This document shows positions 16,789-26,533 of a stretch of DNA of 64,000 bases, piece after piece (the stretch's first letter is position 1; every line of letters starts with the position of its first letter). The stretch is taken from NCBI GenBank assembly GCA_031382085.1, contig JANMYM010000027.1:62001-126000 (forward strand), in the 5' to 3' direction. A program made the position numbers and the translations under genes. The DNA is from UBA964 sp031382085. Lineage in GTDB: Bacteria; Pseudomonadota; Gammaproteobacteria; Steroidobacterales; Steroidobacteraceae. The notes under the pieces are model-generated. The model was not told where the DNA came from and searched no databases. It saw only the letters and a list, made by a program, of their open reading frames with translations.

Positions 16789-18012
16789 TTAGCTGCGTGC
16801 GGGCCAGGCCACGGGCTCAACGCGCCGGACGATCATCCCGAAGGCGAACGCGCCGGCCAGTGTGACCACGGCGGCGATGACGAACGCCCAGTAAAAGCTG
16901 CCGCTGCGGTCGATCACGACACCGGTGATAACAGGTCCCAGCACGCCCGCCATGTTAGCCAGCAGATTCTGGATGCCCATCCATTGACCCGCGGCACGCG
17001 GACCGCCGAGCGTTTGTGAGATCGCACCGAGGCTGGGGCTCTGCAGGCCAAAAAACACGCCTGTTACAAACAACATCACGATCGTCAGTGTTGGACCGGT
17101 GACGGTGCACAAGGCCATCGTTGCTGCTGCGCCGCACATGCCGGTGACGATCATCGGCTTCCAGACGCTGTGCGGATCGGCGCCGGCCCGGATGCGGCGA
17201 TCGCCAAGCCAGCCGGCGGCGGCCGCGACGACGGCATGCACGGCATAGACGCCGGCGCCGATGACCGTCATTTTCTGGATGCTGAATCCATAGGTCTTGA
17301 CCAGCAACAAGGGCAGCCAGGTCAGCATGAAGTAATAGGCGTAGTTACCGCAGAAGTGCCCGATCCCGGTGCCCCACAAAGCGCGCTCGCGCAGCAGCGC
17401 GCGGTAGCTGACCGGTGGCACGCCCTGCAGCGAGCCGGTTGTGGCCGAGTCGCGGGTCGCCGCGCGCCAGGGAATCAGCCATAACAAAGACAGCGCGCCA
17501 AAGAAAATGAACATGGCACGCCAGCCGTAGCGCGCCATTATGAATCCACCGAGCAGCGTGCCGCAACTTGGCCCCAGTGCCTGGCCCACTGCGACGAATC
17601 CGTTAGCACGTCCACGCTGCTGCACGGTGGCGCGCTGCGCCAGCAATTTTGCGTTGCAGGGATACGACACGCTTTCGCCGATACCCAGCAGCAGGCGCAG
17701 ACCGAAAACCATGACGAAGGTCGTCGCCAGTCCGGTCAGCAGCGTCGCCAGCGCCCACAGCGCCAGCCCCGCGGCCAGCACGTGGCGTACATCGAAGCGC
17801 TGCGCGATCCAGCCCGCCAGCGGCTGCAGCGGCGCATAGGACCAGAAAAATGCCGCGAACAAAATTCCCATTTCCGAGTTCGAGAGCTGCAGTTCGTCCT
17901 TCAGCAGCGGACTTGCGAGCGCCAGGCTGCCACGATCGATATAGTTGATGAATATCGCTGCGGCCAGCAGCAGCACCATGCGTCCGGAAATGCCGGCGTT
18001 AGCGGGCGTCAT
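16789..18012 (-). CDS. MFS transporter, ACS/glucarate-like
   Basis: A 407-residue major facilitator with twelve predicted spans. The first helix contains FINYIDRGSLALASPLLKDE and loop 2-3 has AQRFDVRHVLA; GIGESVSYPCNAK and GRANGFVAVGQALG are typical of the anion:cation symporter branch that takes up organic acids or sugar acids. The ATG at 18012 overlaps the Sua5 gene by 14 bases; the upstream frame to 18138 is antiparallel shadow. The stop is a TAA inside GCTAAC. Substrate not determinable. Confidence 0.87.
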   Translation of the reverse strand: MTPANAGISGRMVLLLAAAIFINYIDRGSLALASPLLKDELQLSNSEMGILFAAFFWSYAPLQPLAGWIAQRFDVRHVLAAGLALWALATLLTGLATTFVMVFGLRLLLGIGESVSYPCNAKLLAQRATVQQRGRANGFVAVGQALGPSCGTLLGGFIMARYGWRAMFIFFGALSLLWLIPWRAATRDSATTGSLQGVPPVSYRALLRERALWGTGIGHFCGNYAYYFMLTWLPLLLVKTYGFSIQKMTVIGAGVYAVHAVVAAAAGWLGDRRIRAGADPHSVWKPMIVTGMCGAAATMALCTVTGPTLTIVMLFVTGVFFGLQSPSLGAISQTLGGPRAAGQWMGIQNLLANMAGVLGPVITGVVIDRSGSFYWAFVIAAVVTLAGAFAFGMIVRRVEPVAWPARS

Positions 18013-19057
18013 GCGCGGCGCGCTGCAAGCGGTCGCGAATCGCCTGCCATTCTGGTTTCGATGGCGGCTCCTCGACCAGGATGCGGCTGACAGCACGGGT
18101 TTCCAGATCATGCAGCACTGCATACAGGTCGTGCGCATAGGCGGCGGCGTCGCCGCCGATGGCCGACCAGAGCAGCGCGCCGCTATCGACCCTCGGCCGC
18201 AGCGCCGCCGGCGGCGGCGTACGTGCGATCACCGCAACGCCCTTCGCGGCGTCAGCGAGCGACTCGAGCAATGCCATAAGCGCTTCCCGGCCTAACACAG
18301 ACATCGGCACCACCGGCGCGTAATGCGAGGCCGTGGAACCCGGGACGCGGGGCGGGTCCACAGCGGCGCCCGCGACCAGGCGCACGCCCGGCAAGTGCCT
18401 CAGCGCCGCGGCGATGGTCTCGGTGCCTAACATCCCGGGCCGCAGTATGCGAACGTTTGCGTCGCGCGCATCGACTATCGTCGACTCGATGCCGACTGCG
18501 CAGGCGCCGCCGTCCAGCACCAGCGGCGCGCTGGCGCCGAATTCGCTCTGTACATGCGCCGCGGTGGTCGGGGAAAGGTGCCCATAGCGATTGGCGCTGG
18601 GCGCGGCGATCCCACCGCCAAAGGTCCTGAGCAGCGCCTGGGCCAGCGGATGCGCGGGCACGCGCAGGCCGATGCTGTCCTGCCCGCCGGTAATTTGCGA
18701 GCTCACATGCGCGGCCTTGTCGACGATCAGCGTCAAGGGGCCGGGCCAGAATTTCCGAGCTAACAAGTCGGTCGCGGGAGTCACGCTAGCGGCCCAGCGC
18801 CCAAGATGGCTGACGTCCGGCAGGTGCACGATCAGTGGATGGCTCGACGGCCGGCCCTTCAGCGCGAAAATGCGCCGCACGGCCTCGGGATTGCTGGCGT
18901 CGGCGCCGAGGCCGTACACCGTCTCGGTCGCAAACGCCACCAGCTCACCGGCGCGCAAACGCGCCACCGCGTCCGCCAGCAATGCGGGCGCGATTGCCGG
19001 GCTCTCAGGGGTCAAGCTCTTTGCGCTCCCAACCGGCGGCGCCGCGGCGCAATTCAT
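17999..19057 (-). CDS. L-threonylcarbamoyladenylate synthase, Sua5 type
   Basis: Makes threonylcarbamoyl-AMP from Thr, bicarbonate and ATP for t6A37 modification of tRNA. The YrdC domain spans about 25-215: VAFATETVYGLGADAS, ALKGRPSSHPLIVH with the KxR ATP-binding motif, FWPGPLTLI, RVPAHPLAQALL and APSANRYGHLSPT. A C-terminal Sua5 domain follows (GSTASHYAPVVP), making the long 352-residue form rather than the short TsaC. The ATG at 19057 overlaps the protease gene by 53 bases; a TTG at 19015 is an alternative start. Confidence 0.92.
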   Translation of the reverse strand: MNCAAAPPVGSAKSLTPESPAIAPALLADAVARLRAGELVAFATETVYGLGADASNPEAVRRIFALKGRPSSHPLIVHLPDVSHLGRWAASVTPATDLLARKFWPGPLTLIVDKAAHVSSQITGGQDSIGLRVPAHPLAQALLRTFGGGIAAPSANRYGHLSPTTAAHVQSEFGASAPLVLDGGACAVGIESTIVDARDANVRILRPGMLGTETIAAALRHLPGVRLVAGAAVDPPRVPGSTASHYAPVVPMSVLGREALMALLESLADAAKGVAVIARTPPPAALRPRVDSGALLWSAIGGDAAAYAHDLYAVLHDLETRAVSRILVEEPPSKPEWQAIRDRLQRAAHDAR

Positions 19058-21860
19058 AGGTCGGAAAATAGTGCTGGTCGAGCTTGAGGGTGATCACTTC
19101 CGGCGCGTTGTTCCAGGCAATGGTGCGCAGGCGCACGGCGGCCCGGTCGGGCTTGCCGGCCACCACGCTCAGGAACGTGTCGAGATCCGGGGTCGCGACG
19201 CCGTCCACTTCGACGATGCGGCGTCCGGGAAAAAGGCCATAGCGCGTTGCCGGCGAACCGTAGGCAAAATAGCCGACGTAGACGCCCTCGGCAGGCATGC
19301 CGCGTTGCGCCAGCATCGCGCGATGCGGTTTTTGCAGCGTCGCGCCGGCCCACATGACGATGCGGTCGATATCGAATCCGGTCAGCTCCGTGGTACGGAT
19401 ATCCAGGACTCGCTCCTCAGTGCCGCGCCACACGGTGACCTTGACCGAGGCCTTGTCCGCCACCGCGCGTTCGACCTCGCGAAACTGCGTCACCACCGCG
19501 CCATCGATTGCCAGCAACAGGTCGCCCTGCCGCAGTTGCCGGAATGCGTCCGAGCCGCCGACCATGCGCGTTACAGTCAATACCTGCCGTTCGGTCGGGC
19601 TCGCCGCCTCGATGCGCTGCAGCCATGCAGCGGGCAGTCCGAGGCGCGAGGCGCTGGCCAGTGGCGCGGTCGCGAACTCGGCATCCAGCGAATGCAGCGG
19701 CTTGTTAGCACGGAGCCGGTCGATCATGTCGGCAACGACATCGATGGCGATGCCGCGCGACAGCTGCTGCATCTCCCGGCCATTTTCATAGGCGAAGCTC
19801 GACCACATGCCGAGCACCTCGCCCTTCTTGTCGACAATGACGCCGTCATCCGTCCCGACCGACGTGGTCAGCGATGCGCCTTCGATATTGCTGTCGCGGA
19901 ATTGCAGCGTGCGCGACAGCGGCAGCGTGATCGGTTCGATATCGCCAATCTGGGTTTCCCGGACTTTCAGGTCGCCGTCGCGGCCGAGACCCACCACCCA
20001 GACCGGTTCGGCCGTCGGGAAATCGCGCCGCGCGAGTATTGCTGCGCGCGCCGGCGTCGCGCCGATCAGTTTCGGATCGAACGACACCACCGCGAAATTG
20101 TGCAGCGGGTGCACGTACTCCACCTTGCCGGGTACTTCCAGCGCTCCTGCGAAGGTCAGGCGCACATCGCCGACGCTGACCGGCACGGTGTTGCGGTCGA
20201 CCACGACCAGGCCGCGTGCGGCGTCGACCAACAATCCGGTGCCGTAGTAATTGCGGTCGGTAATGCCCGAAATCGAATATGGCATGTCGAAGTTCACGCC
20301 GACCAGTGCCGGCGCCAGCCGCACGGCACGCGGATCGGTGGCCTTGCCGAAACTGGTCGTGCCGGCAGTCGCTGGTTTGGATGCCGGGGCCGCAGCTAAC
20401 GGGCGACACTGCCAGGTGCCGGCCACATCGTCGCGGTCGCAGTGGCGGGCGAGAAACCAGCGACGGTCAACGCGTGCCGAGCGCAGCTGGCCGCCGTTAG
20501 GATCGTCCATCGTTGAGAAACGGATCGAAACGCGGTCGCCATCGCCGAACTTGCTGATCTCGCGCTCGAAATCCTCGATGTTGGCGATATCGGTATTTTC
20601 GAGCGAAGTGATGACCGCGCCGCGCGGCACGCCTGCTGCGGTCAGCCAGTAGCCAGGATTGGCGACGTAGGCGCCGCGCACCGGGAGATTGAAATGCCGC
20701 GCCTGCTGCCAGGACAGCGTGTGCACGATGCTGTCACCGATATCGAGATAGCGCGCCGGCGTGATCATGCTCAGATCGCCGACCGACAAAGACGCCTTGA
20801 CCGGCATGCCGCCCCGCAGCACCGTCAGGTTGAGCTTTTCGCCGACCCGCGTATCCATGATCTGCGACAGCGGCTCGAACTGCGTGACCATCTGGTCGGC
20901 CACTCGAGTCAGAATGTCGCCCGGCTGCAGCACCGCGAAAGCCTCGGACCCGGGTTGCACTTCGCTCACCGCCAGCATGCCGGTCGCGTCCGGCAGCAGC
21001 TTGCGAGCCGCCTCTTCGGTGGCACTGTCCAGCCCCAGGCGCCGCAATTCATCGTAGGGCGCGTAGGTAAATACGACCTGCAGCGTGCCGCGCGACACAG
21101 GCTTGCCCTGCTGGATCAGGTCCAGCGCGCGCTTCACGCGACCTAACGGCAGATAAAAGCTGGACGCTGCGCCGGTCGCGCCGCCCGCGTTCAAGCCGAC
21201 CACGCGACCCGCGATGTCGATGACCGGCGATCCCGACGAACCCCCGGACGTGCCCGAGGCGGCCTGCAGGTAGAAGGTGTTGAAGTCGTTATATTTGCCG
21301 ACGCCGTACTCGGGCGCCGGGCGATCGAGCTTGGCGATCGTGCCCTGCAGGATCGCGAGCTGTTCGCCGGCATTGTTGCCGACCACGCGGATCTCGAGCC
21401 CGCTCTGCGCGCCTTCGGGATAAAGCGGCAAGGCCTGCGGCTTGATGTAACGCAGCTTGCCGGGATCGTAGCGATAAATGCCGAAATCATGCACCGGGTC
21501 GCGATACACGGGATACAGCTGCACCTCTTCGCGGTTGAGGAAAACCGCCTCGGCCGTGACCGGTCCCGGCGTCACCACGTGCCTGTTAGTCAGGATCAGC
21601 CCGCGCTCGGCATCGACGACAAACCCCGTGGCCTGCGCCGACGCATTCCATTCGGTATCAAACGCGCGTGTCTGGTCGATCTTGATCGACACGACGCTGC
21701 CGGCAATCCGTTCCAGGGTCGCGGCCCAGAGCGCGTCCTGGGTCGCAGCCGCCGAGGGCAGCGCGGCCGCCGCGGCGCGAGTAACGCCGTGCAAGGATGA
21801 TGTCAGCAGGGCCGCGAGTGTGACGCAGGCAACAGCGCTGCTTGGAAATTTGTTAGGCAT
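19005..21860 (-). CDS. large exported trypsin-like/PDZ serine protease with duplicated protease unit (Nma111-like)
   Basis: A 951-residue protein with signal peptide (VACVTLAALLTSSLHGVTRA). First unit: HtrA-type protease with catalytic His94 (LTNRHVV), Asp125 (VHDFGIYR) and Ser near 209 (TSGGSSGSPVID), then PDZ domains (GMLAVSEVQPGSEAFAVLQ). Second unit from about 540: protease fold again (NYYGTGLLVDAARGLVVVDR) but with Asn/Thr in place of His and TSVGTDDGVIVD in place of the Ser motif, so probably inactive, then further PDZ copies. The double layout is like the fungal protease Nma111. Probably periplasmic quality control. Starts 21 bases after the kinase stop. Confidence 0.88.
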   Translation of the reverse strand: MPNKFPSSAVACVTLAALLTSSLHGVTRAAAAALPSAAATQDALWAATLERIAGSVVSIKIDQTRAFDTEWNASAQATGFVVDAERGLILTNRHVVTPGPVTAEAVFLNREEVQLYPVYRDPVHDFGIYRYDPGKLRYIKPQALPLYPEGAQSGLEIRVVGNNAGEQLAILQGTIAKLDRPAPEYGVGKYNDFNTFYLQAASGTSGGSSGSPVIDIAGRVVGLNAGGATGAASSFYLPLGRVKRALDLIQQGKPVSRGTLQVVFTYAPYDELRRLGLDSATEEAARKLLPDATGMLAVSEVQPGSEAFAVLQPGDILTRVADQMVTQFEPLSQIMDTRVGEKLNLTVLRGGMPVKASLSVGDLSMITPARYLDIGDSIVHTLSWQQARHFNLPVRGAYVANPGYWLTAAGVPRGAVITSLENTDIANIEDFEREISKFGDGDRVSIRFSTMDDPNGGQLRSARVDRRWFLARHCDRDDVAGTWQCRPLAAAPASKPATAGTTSFGKATDPRAVRLAPALVGVNFDMPYSISGITDRNYYGTGLLVDAARGLVVVDRNTVPVSVGDVRLTFAGALEVPGKVEYVHPLHNFAVVSFDPKLIGATPARAAILARRDFPTAEPVWVVGLGRDGDLKVRETQIGDIEPITLPLSRTLQFRDSNIEGASLTTSVGTDDGVIVDKKGEVLGMWSSFAYENGREMQQLSRGIAIDVVADMIDRLRANKPLHSLDAEFATAPLASASRLGLPAAWLQRIEAASPTERQVLTVTRMVGGSDAFRQLRQGDLLLAIDGAVVTQFREVERAVADKASVKVTVWRGTEERVLDIRTTELTGFDIDRIVMWAGATLQKPHRAMLAQRGMPAEGVYVGYFAYGSPATRYGLFPGRRIVEVDGVATPDLDTFLSVVAGKPDRAAVRLRTIAWNNAPEVITLKLDQHYFPTYELRRGAAGWERKELDP

Positions 21861-21881
21861 GGATGCTCAGATTGGAACGAA

Positions 21882-22817
21882 TCAGGGAAGTTCCGCGCCA
21901 AAGTTGGCGCGATAGGCGCTGCGGAACTGGTCCATTGAGAAGCGGTGAGTCTGCGTGCCGTGATGCTCGATCTTGAGTGCGCCCATCAATGAGGCGATCC
22001 GGCCGGTCGTGTGCCAGTCATAGCCGCGTTGCAGGCCAAACAGCAGACCGGCGCGATAGGCGTCGCCACAACCCGTTGGGTCCGCTGCCTGCGCGGGCTT
22101 GGCCGCCGGCACGTCGATACGTTGGCCATCGGCGTAGATATACGAGCCTTCGCCGCCACGCGTGACGATCAGGGCCTTGACGCCGGGCGCGATGTCCTCG
22201 ATGCGCTTGCCGACCCGCTCGGCTAACAAACTGGCCTCGTAGTCATTGGTCGCGACCCAGGTCGCCATCTTCAGGAACTGCCGCAACTCCGCGCCGTCAA
22301 ACAGCGTCATCGCCTGGCCCGGGTCGAATATGAAAGGAATTCCCGCGGCCGAAAACTCCAGCGCGTGCTGCAGCATGCCGTCGCGGCTCTCCGGCGCGAC
22401 GATGCCGAGACTGATGCCAGCGTCACGCGGTACGTGATTCATCGAGGCGTGGTTCATCGCGCCGGGATGAAACGCCGTGATCTGGTTGTTGTCTGCGTCG
22501 GTGGTGATATACGCCTGTGCGGTGTATTCGGCGTCCAGTTGCCGTATCAGGTCGGTCGAAAGGCCGCAGTCATACATCCAGGCCTTGTACGGCCCGAAGT
22601 CGCTGCCCACCGTCGCCATCACCCGGCCCTTGCCACCTAACAACTTGAGGTTGTAGGCGATGTTGCCGGCACAACCGCCGAAATTGCGGCGCAGCGCCGG
22701 CACCAGGAAGGCGACGTTCAGCATGTGAATGCGGTCGGGCAGGATATGATCGCGAAACCGTCCGTCGAAAACCATGACGGTGTCGTAGGCGACCGAACCA
22801 CAAATCAATGCTGTCAT
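21882..22817 (-). CDS. PfkB-family carbohydrate/nucleoside kinase (adenosine-kinase-like)
   Basis: A 311-residue ribokinase-fold kinase. N-terminal GGCAGNIAYNLKLLGG with the PfkB signature 1 region, anion-hole and catalytic Asp in DPTGCGDAYRAGLLFGL near residue 245-262, and VTRGGEGSYIY. An adenosine kinase or sugar kinase role is likely from the overall resemblance; the true acceptor cannot be read. Lies 13 bases after dgkA and 21 before the protease gene, in the long minus-strand run behind gcvPB. Confidence 0.88.
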   Translation of the reverse strand: MTALICGSVAYDTVMVFDGRFRDHILPDRIHMLNVAFLVPALRRNFGGCAGNIAYNLKLLGGKGRVMATVGSDFGPYKAWMYDCGLSTDLIRQLDAEYTAQAYITTDADNNQITAFHPGAMNHASMNHVPRDAGISLGIVAPESRDGMLQHALEFSAAGIPFIFDPGQAMTLFDGAELRQFLKMATWVATNDYEASLLAERVGKRIEDIAPGVKALIVTRGGEGSYIYADGQRIDVPAAKPAQAADPTGCGDAYRAGLLFGLQRGYDWHTTGRIASLMGALKIEHHGTQTHRFSMDQFRSAYRANFGAELP

Positions 22818-22830
22818 GAGGGTGTCCCGT

Positions 22831-23217
22831 TCAAACAGAGGTGTCTAACAAAATAAGCAGCCAGGTTGCGCCCAGCAGGAGAAAAGCAACAAACACTGCA
22901 GCAGAGCCGATATCCTTGGCCTGGCCCGAGAGCGGATGCTGCTCCAGGCCGATACGATCGATGGCCGCCTCGATGGCGCTGTTGAGCAGCTCGACGACAA
23001 GTACTAACAACATGCTGCCAACCAGCAGCGCGCGCTCGACGCCATTCTTCCCCAGCCACACGCCGGCAGGTATCAGGACCGCGCTCAGCAGCAGTTCCTG
23101 GCGCACGGCCGCTTCGTCGCGCAGCGCAGCGCGCAGCCCCTTCAGGGTGTTGCCATAGGCAAGCCAGATGCGGCGCAGGCCGCCTGGGCGTTGCGGCCTC
23201 GAATCGGGAATCGTCAT
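22831..23217 (-). CDS. dgkA: diacylglycerol kinase
   Basis: A 128-residue integral membrane diacylglycerol kinase that recycles diacylglycerol to phosphatidic acid. Signature VVELLNSAIEAAIDRIG near residue 75-90 carries the catalytic Glu/Asn, followed by AKDIGSAAVFVAFLL. Three membrane helices, normal length. Starts 53 bases downstream of gcvPB on the same strand and may be read through from it. Confidence 0.95.
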   Translation of the reverse strand: MTIPDSRPQRPGGLRRIWLAYGNTLKGLRAALRDEAAVRQELLLSAVLIPAGVWLGKNGVERALLVGSMLLVLVVELLNSAIEAAIDRIGLEQHPLSGQAKDIGSAAVFVAFLLLGATWLLILLDTSV

Positions 23218-23269
23218 CCGCGCATGTTATCGCAGTCATTCACCCCGTGACGCGCTTCGCGCCAGGTCG

Positions 23270-24760
23270 TCACGCCGCCGGTTTCCAGGTCAGGTCCAGT
23301 TGCTTGGCCGCCCGCACGTCATCGAGGCGACGCACCGGCATTGTATATGGGGCGCCCTTGAGTTGTTCGGCGTCGGTCGCCGCCTCCTTGAGGATCGCAG
23401 CCATCGCGTCCACGAACCCGTCCAGCGCTTCCTTGCCCTCGGTTTCAGTCGGTTCGATCAGCAGGCATTCCGGAACCAGCAGCGGGAAATACGTGGTAGG
23501 CGCATGAAAGCCGTAGTCGAGCAGGCGTTTCGCAACGTCCATCGCGGTGACTCCCAGCTCCCGGGCCTGGCGGCGCAGCGTCAGAATGAATTCGTGGCTG
23601 GCGCGGCGGTCCGGGTACGCGGCATCGAAGCCGATGCTTTGCAGGCGCTTGAACAGGTAGTTGGCGTTCAGCGTCGAGTACTCGCCGACGCGCTGCATGC
23701 CATCGCGGCCTAACATGCGCATGTAGATATAGGCACGCAGCAACACGCCCGCATTGCCGGCGAAGGCCGACAGGCGCCCGATGCTGTGTGGCAGATCCTG
23801 TTCGCTGAGCCAGCGATAGTTGTCCCCGTCCCGCCCAACCACCGGGATCGGCATGAAGGGCAGCAGGCGCTCAGCCACGCCCACGGCGCCCGCACCGGGC
23901 CCGCCGCCGCCATGCGGCGTCGAAAAGGTCTTGTGCAGATTCATGTGCATCACATCGAATCCCATGTCGCCCGGGCGCACCTTGCCAAGGATGGCATTCA
24001 GATTGGCGCCATCGTAGTAAAGCAGGCCGCCGGCACCGCGCACGATGCGCTCGACTTCCTCGATGCGGCGTTCGAACACGCCTAACGTGGAAGGGTTGGT
24101 CAGCATGATGCCCGCGGTGTTAGGTCCGACGGCTTTGCGGAGCTCATCCAGCAGCACGTCGCCATGGACGTCAACGGGAACTTCCCGCACCGTGCAGCCG
24201 CACATCGTGGCGGTCGCGGGGTTGGTGCCATGCGCTGCCTCCGGCACGATGATCTCGTTGCGCTTGAGATCACCGCGTGCGCGGTGATAGGCGCGGATCA
24301 TCGCGACGCCGGCGAATTCACCGTGCGCGCCGGCCATTGGGTTGAGCGACACGCCGCGCATGCCGGTCACTTCCTTGAGCATTTCCTGCAACTCATGCAT
24401 GCAGGCCAGATACCCCTGCCCCTGGCTGTCCGGCGCCAGTGGATGACGGCCGATGAATTCCGGCAGCATCGCGTACTGGTTGCAGGCCTTCGGGTTGTAT
24501 TTCATCGTGCACGAGCCGAGCGGATAGAAGTGCGTGTCGATCGAAAAATTGAGTTGCGAGAGCCGCGTGAAATGCCGCACGGCGTCCAGCTCGCTAACTT
24601 CCGGCAGCCGCGGCGGACTCTGACGACGCAGTGCCGCCGGAATATCCGCCAGCGTTGCCTCCGGTTCGGCCGCGGGCCATTGTCCGTAGGCACCCCGCCC
24701 CGGGCGCGAATGCTGGAAAATAACCGGCTCGGCCTTGCTTTTGGCAGGATCAGCTTGCAT
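23270..24760 (-). CDS. gcvPB: glycine dehydrogenase (decarboxylating) subunit 2, P-protein beta
   Basis: C-terminal half of the glycine cleavage P-protein, here a separate 496-residue subunit. It holds the PLP-binding Lys in MHMNLHKTFSTPHGGGGPG near residue 275, plus MIRAYHRARGD and EAAHGTNPATATMCG. With GcvPA it decarboxylates glycine and loads aminomethyl onto lipoyl-GcvH. The start overlaps the gcvPA stop by 11 bases. Split P-protein genes are found in several gammaproteobacteria and many Gram-positives. Confidence 0.96.
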   Translation of the reverse strand: MQADPAKSKAEPVIFQHSRPGRGAYGQWPAAEPEATLADIPAALRRQSPPRLPEVSELDAVRHFTRLSQLNFSIDTHFYPLGSCTMKYNPKACNQYAMLPEFIGRHPLAPDSQGQGYLACMHELQEMLKEVTGMRGVSLNPMAGAHGEFAGVAMIRAYHRARGDLKRNEIIVPEAAHGTNPATATMCGCTVREVPVDVHGDVLLDELRKAVGPNTAGIMLTNPSTLGVFERRIEEVERIVRGAGGLLYYDGANLNAILGKVRPGDMGFDVMHMNLHKTFSTPHGGGGPGAGAVGVAERLLPFMPIPVVGRDGDNYRWLSEQDLPHSIGRLSAFAGNAGVLLRAYIYMRMLGRDGMQRVGEYSTLNANYLFKRLQSIGFDAAYPDRRASHEFILTLRRQARELGVTAMDVAKRLLDYGFHAPTTYFPLLVPECLLIEPTETEGKEALDGFVDAMAAILKEAATDAEQLKGAPYTMPVRRLDDVRAAKQLDLTWKPAA

Positions 24761-26126
24761 GTTTCACCGGTCGCAGTACGTTGGCAAAAGCGGCCGCACA
24801 CTGGGCAATATCGGCCGCGGTACGTGTCTCGGTGGCGCAGACCAGCAGCGCCGCTCCCAGTTCCGGATAATCATTCGCAAGATCGAAGCCGCCTAACACG
24901 CCGGCCGATTGCAGTGCCTGCAGCAGCGGCTGCACCGGACGATCCAGCAACAGCACGGCCTCGTGAAACCGCGGCCGGCTGAAAGCCAGGCGCACGCCTC
25001 TAATCGCCGTGAGTTTGCCGACCAGTTCGGCGGTGCGTGCATGACAGGCGGCGGCGACCCGTGCGAGCCCTTGCGGTCCCATCAGCGACAGGTAGATCGT
25101 CGCCGCGGTCATCAGCAGCCCCTGGTTGGTGCAGATGTTAGAAGTGGCCTTGCCGCGCCGGATGTGCTGCTCGCGCGCCTGCAGCGTCAGCGTGAAGCCC
25201 TCGCGGCCATTGAGATCCACGGTGCGCCCGACGATGCGTCCCGGCATCTGCCGCACGTATTCCATGCGGGTGGTCATGAAGCCGAAATAGGGCCCGCCTG
25301 AGGACAGCGGCACACCGAGCGGCTGGCCTTCGCCCACCGCGATGTCGGCGCCTTTCGCGCCCCACTGCCCCGGCGGCTTCAGCACTGCCAGTGAGGTCGG
25401 GTTGACGACCGCGATGACCAGCATGTTGTTAGCGTGCGCCCAGTCCGTCAGCGCATCGACATCCTCCAGCGCGCCAAAAAAATTCGGCTGCTGGATCACC
25501 AGCGCCGTGATGTCCTGCCCCGCATAGGCTTTGAGCGCGGCCGGGTCGGTTATGCCGCTGCCACGCTCAAACGGCAGCTCCTCGAATTTCAGTCCCTGGT
25601 TGCCCGCGGTCGCGACCGCCACCTTGCGGTAGTGCGGGTGCATGGTTCGCGGCACCAGGATGCGCCGGCTCTGGGAACGGCGATGCGCGCGCACCGCCAT
25701 CAGTGCCGCCTCGGCCACGGCCGACGCGCCGTCATAGAGCGTGGCGTTCGAGACCTCAAGCCCGGTCAGGCTCGCCATCATGGTCTGGAATTCATAGATC
25801 GACTGCAGCGTGCCCTGGCTCGCCTCGGCCTGGTAGGGCGTGTAGGCGCTGTAAAACTCGCCGCGCGACGTGATCGCCCACACCGCCGACGGGATATGGT
25901 GCTCGTAGGCGCCGGCGCCTAACAAACAGATCGGCCGGCCGTCGCGCGCCGCGCGTTCGCTCATCAGGCGGCCGATTTCCTGCTCGTTCAGCGCCTCCGG
26001 AACACCCGGCAGGCCATCGCAACGCAGGTTGCGCGGAATTTCGTCGAACAGGTTGTCGATCGCCGGCACGCCGATGGTCGCGAGCATGTCGCGCACTTCC
26101 GCTTCGGTATGGGGAATGAAAGGCAT
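24750..26126 (-). CDS. gcvPA: glycine dehydrogenase (decarboxylating) subunit 1, P-protein alpha
   Basis: N-terminal half of the split P-protein, 458 residues: MPFIPHTEAEVRDMLATIG start, FLGAGAYEHHIP-type motif (LLGAGAYEHHIPSAVW), YTPYQAEASQGTLQ and SNICTNQGLLM near residue 330. Pairs with GcvPB; contains no PLP lysine. Begins one base after the gcvH stop and overlaps gcvPB by 11 bases, so H, PA and PB should be made together. Confidence 0.96.
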   Translation of the reverse strand: MPFIPHTEAEVRDMLATIGVPAIDNLFDEIPRNLRCDGLPGVPEALNEQEIGRLMSERAARDGRPICLLGAGAYEHHIPSAVWAITSRGEFYSAYTPYQAEASQGTLQSIYEFQTMMASLTGLEVSNATLYDGASAVAEAALMAVRAHRRSQSRRILVPRTMHPHYRKVAVATAGNQGLKFEELPFERGSGITDPAALKAYAGQDITALVIQQPNFFGALEDVDALTDWAHANNMLVIAVVNPTSLAVLKPPGQWGAKGADIAVGEGQPLGVPLSSGGPYFGFMTTRMEYVRQMPGRIVGRTVDLNGREGFTLTLQAREQHIRRGKATSNICTNQGLLMTAATIYLSLMGPQGLARVAAACHARTAELVGKLTAIRGVRLAFSRPRFHEAVLLLDRPVQPLLQALQSAGVLGGFDLANDYPELGAALLVCATETRTAADIAQCAAAFANVLRPVKHAS

Positions 26127-26127
26127 G

Positions 26128-26523
26128 TCAGCCGCCTTGCGCCGTCAGCACGGACTCATAGTCCGCCGCTGTCAGCAGTGTTGCGGCATAGTCCTTGTTA
26201 GCCGGACGCAGGCGCATTATCCAGCCTGCGCCGTAACAATCCTGGTTGATGAGTTCCGGCGCAGCCGCGAGCGCCGCGTTGCCTTCCAGCACGGTCCCGG
26301 CGACCGGTGCGTAGACATCCGAGGCGGCCTTGACCGATTCGACCACCGCGCAGGCGTCGCCCACCGCGAGTTCGCGGCCGCCTTCCGGTACCTCGACAAA
26401 TACCAGGTCACCCAGCGCGTGCTGCGCATGATCGGAAATGCCTATCTCCACCATGCCGTTGTCGAGCTGGCGCACCCATTCGTGGCTCTTGGTAAAAAGT
26501 AAATCGCCGGGAACCTGGGTCAT
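26128..26523 (-). CDS. gcvH: glycine cleavage system H protein
   Basis: A 131-residue lipoyl carrier protein. The lipoylated Lys is in CAVVESVKAASDVYAP near residue 65, with the typical N-terminus FTKSHEWVRQ and C-terminus DYAATLLTAADYESVL. It shuttles the aminomethyl group between P, T and L proteins. Ten bases follow gcvT and one base precedes gcvPA. Confidence 0.97.
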   Translation of the reverse strand: MTQVPGDLLFTKSHEWVRQLDNGMVEIGISDHAQHALGDLVFVEVPEGGRELAVGDACAVVESVKAASDVYAPVAGTVLEGNAALAAAPELINQDCYGAGWIMRLRPANKDYAATLLTAADYESVLTAQGG

Positions 26524-26533
26524 GGATGCTCCT

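Noticed and set aside
18591..20399. A long plus-strand open frame of 602 codons
   Set aside because: It lies antisense to the HtrA-type protease and Sua5 genes, has Arg/His/Gln-rich shadow composition and no motif; long antisense frames are expected at this GC content.
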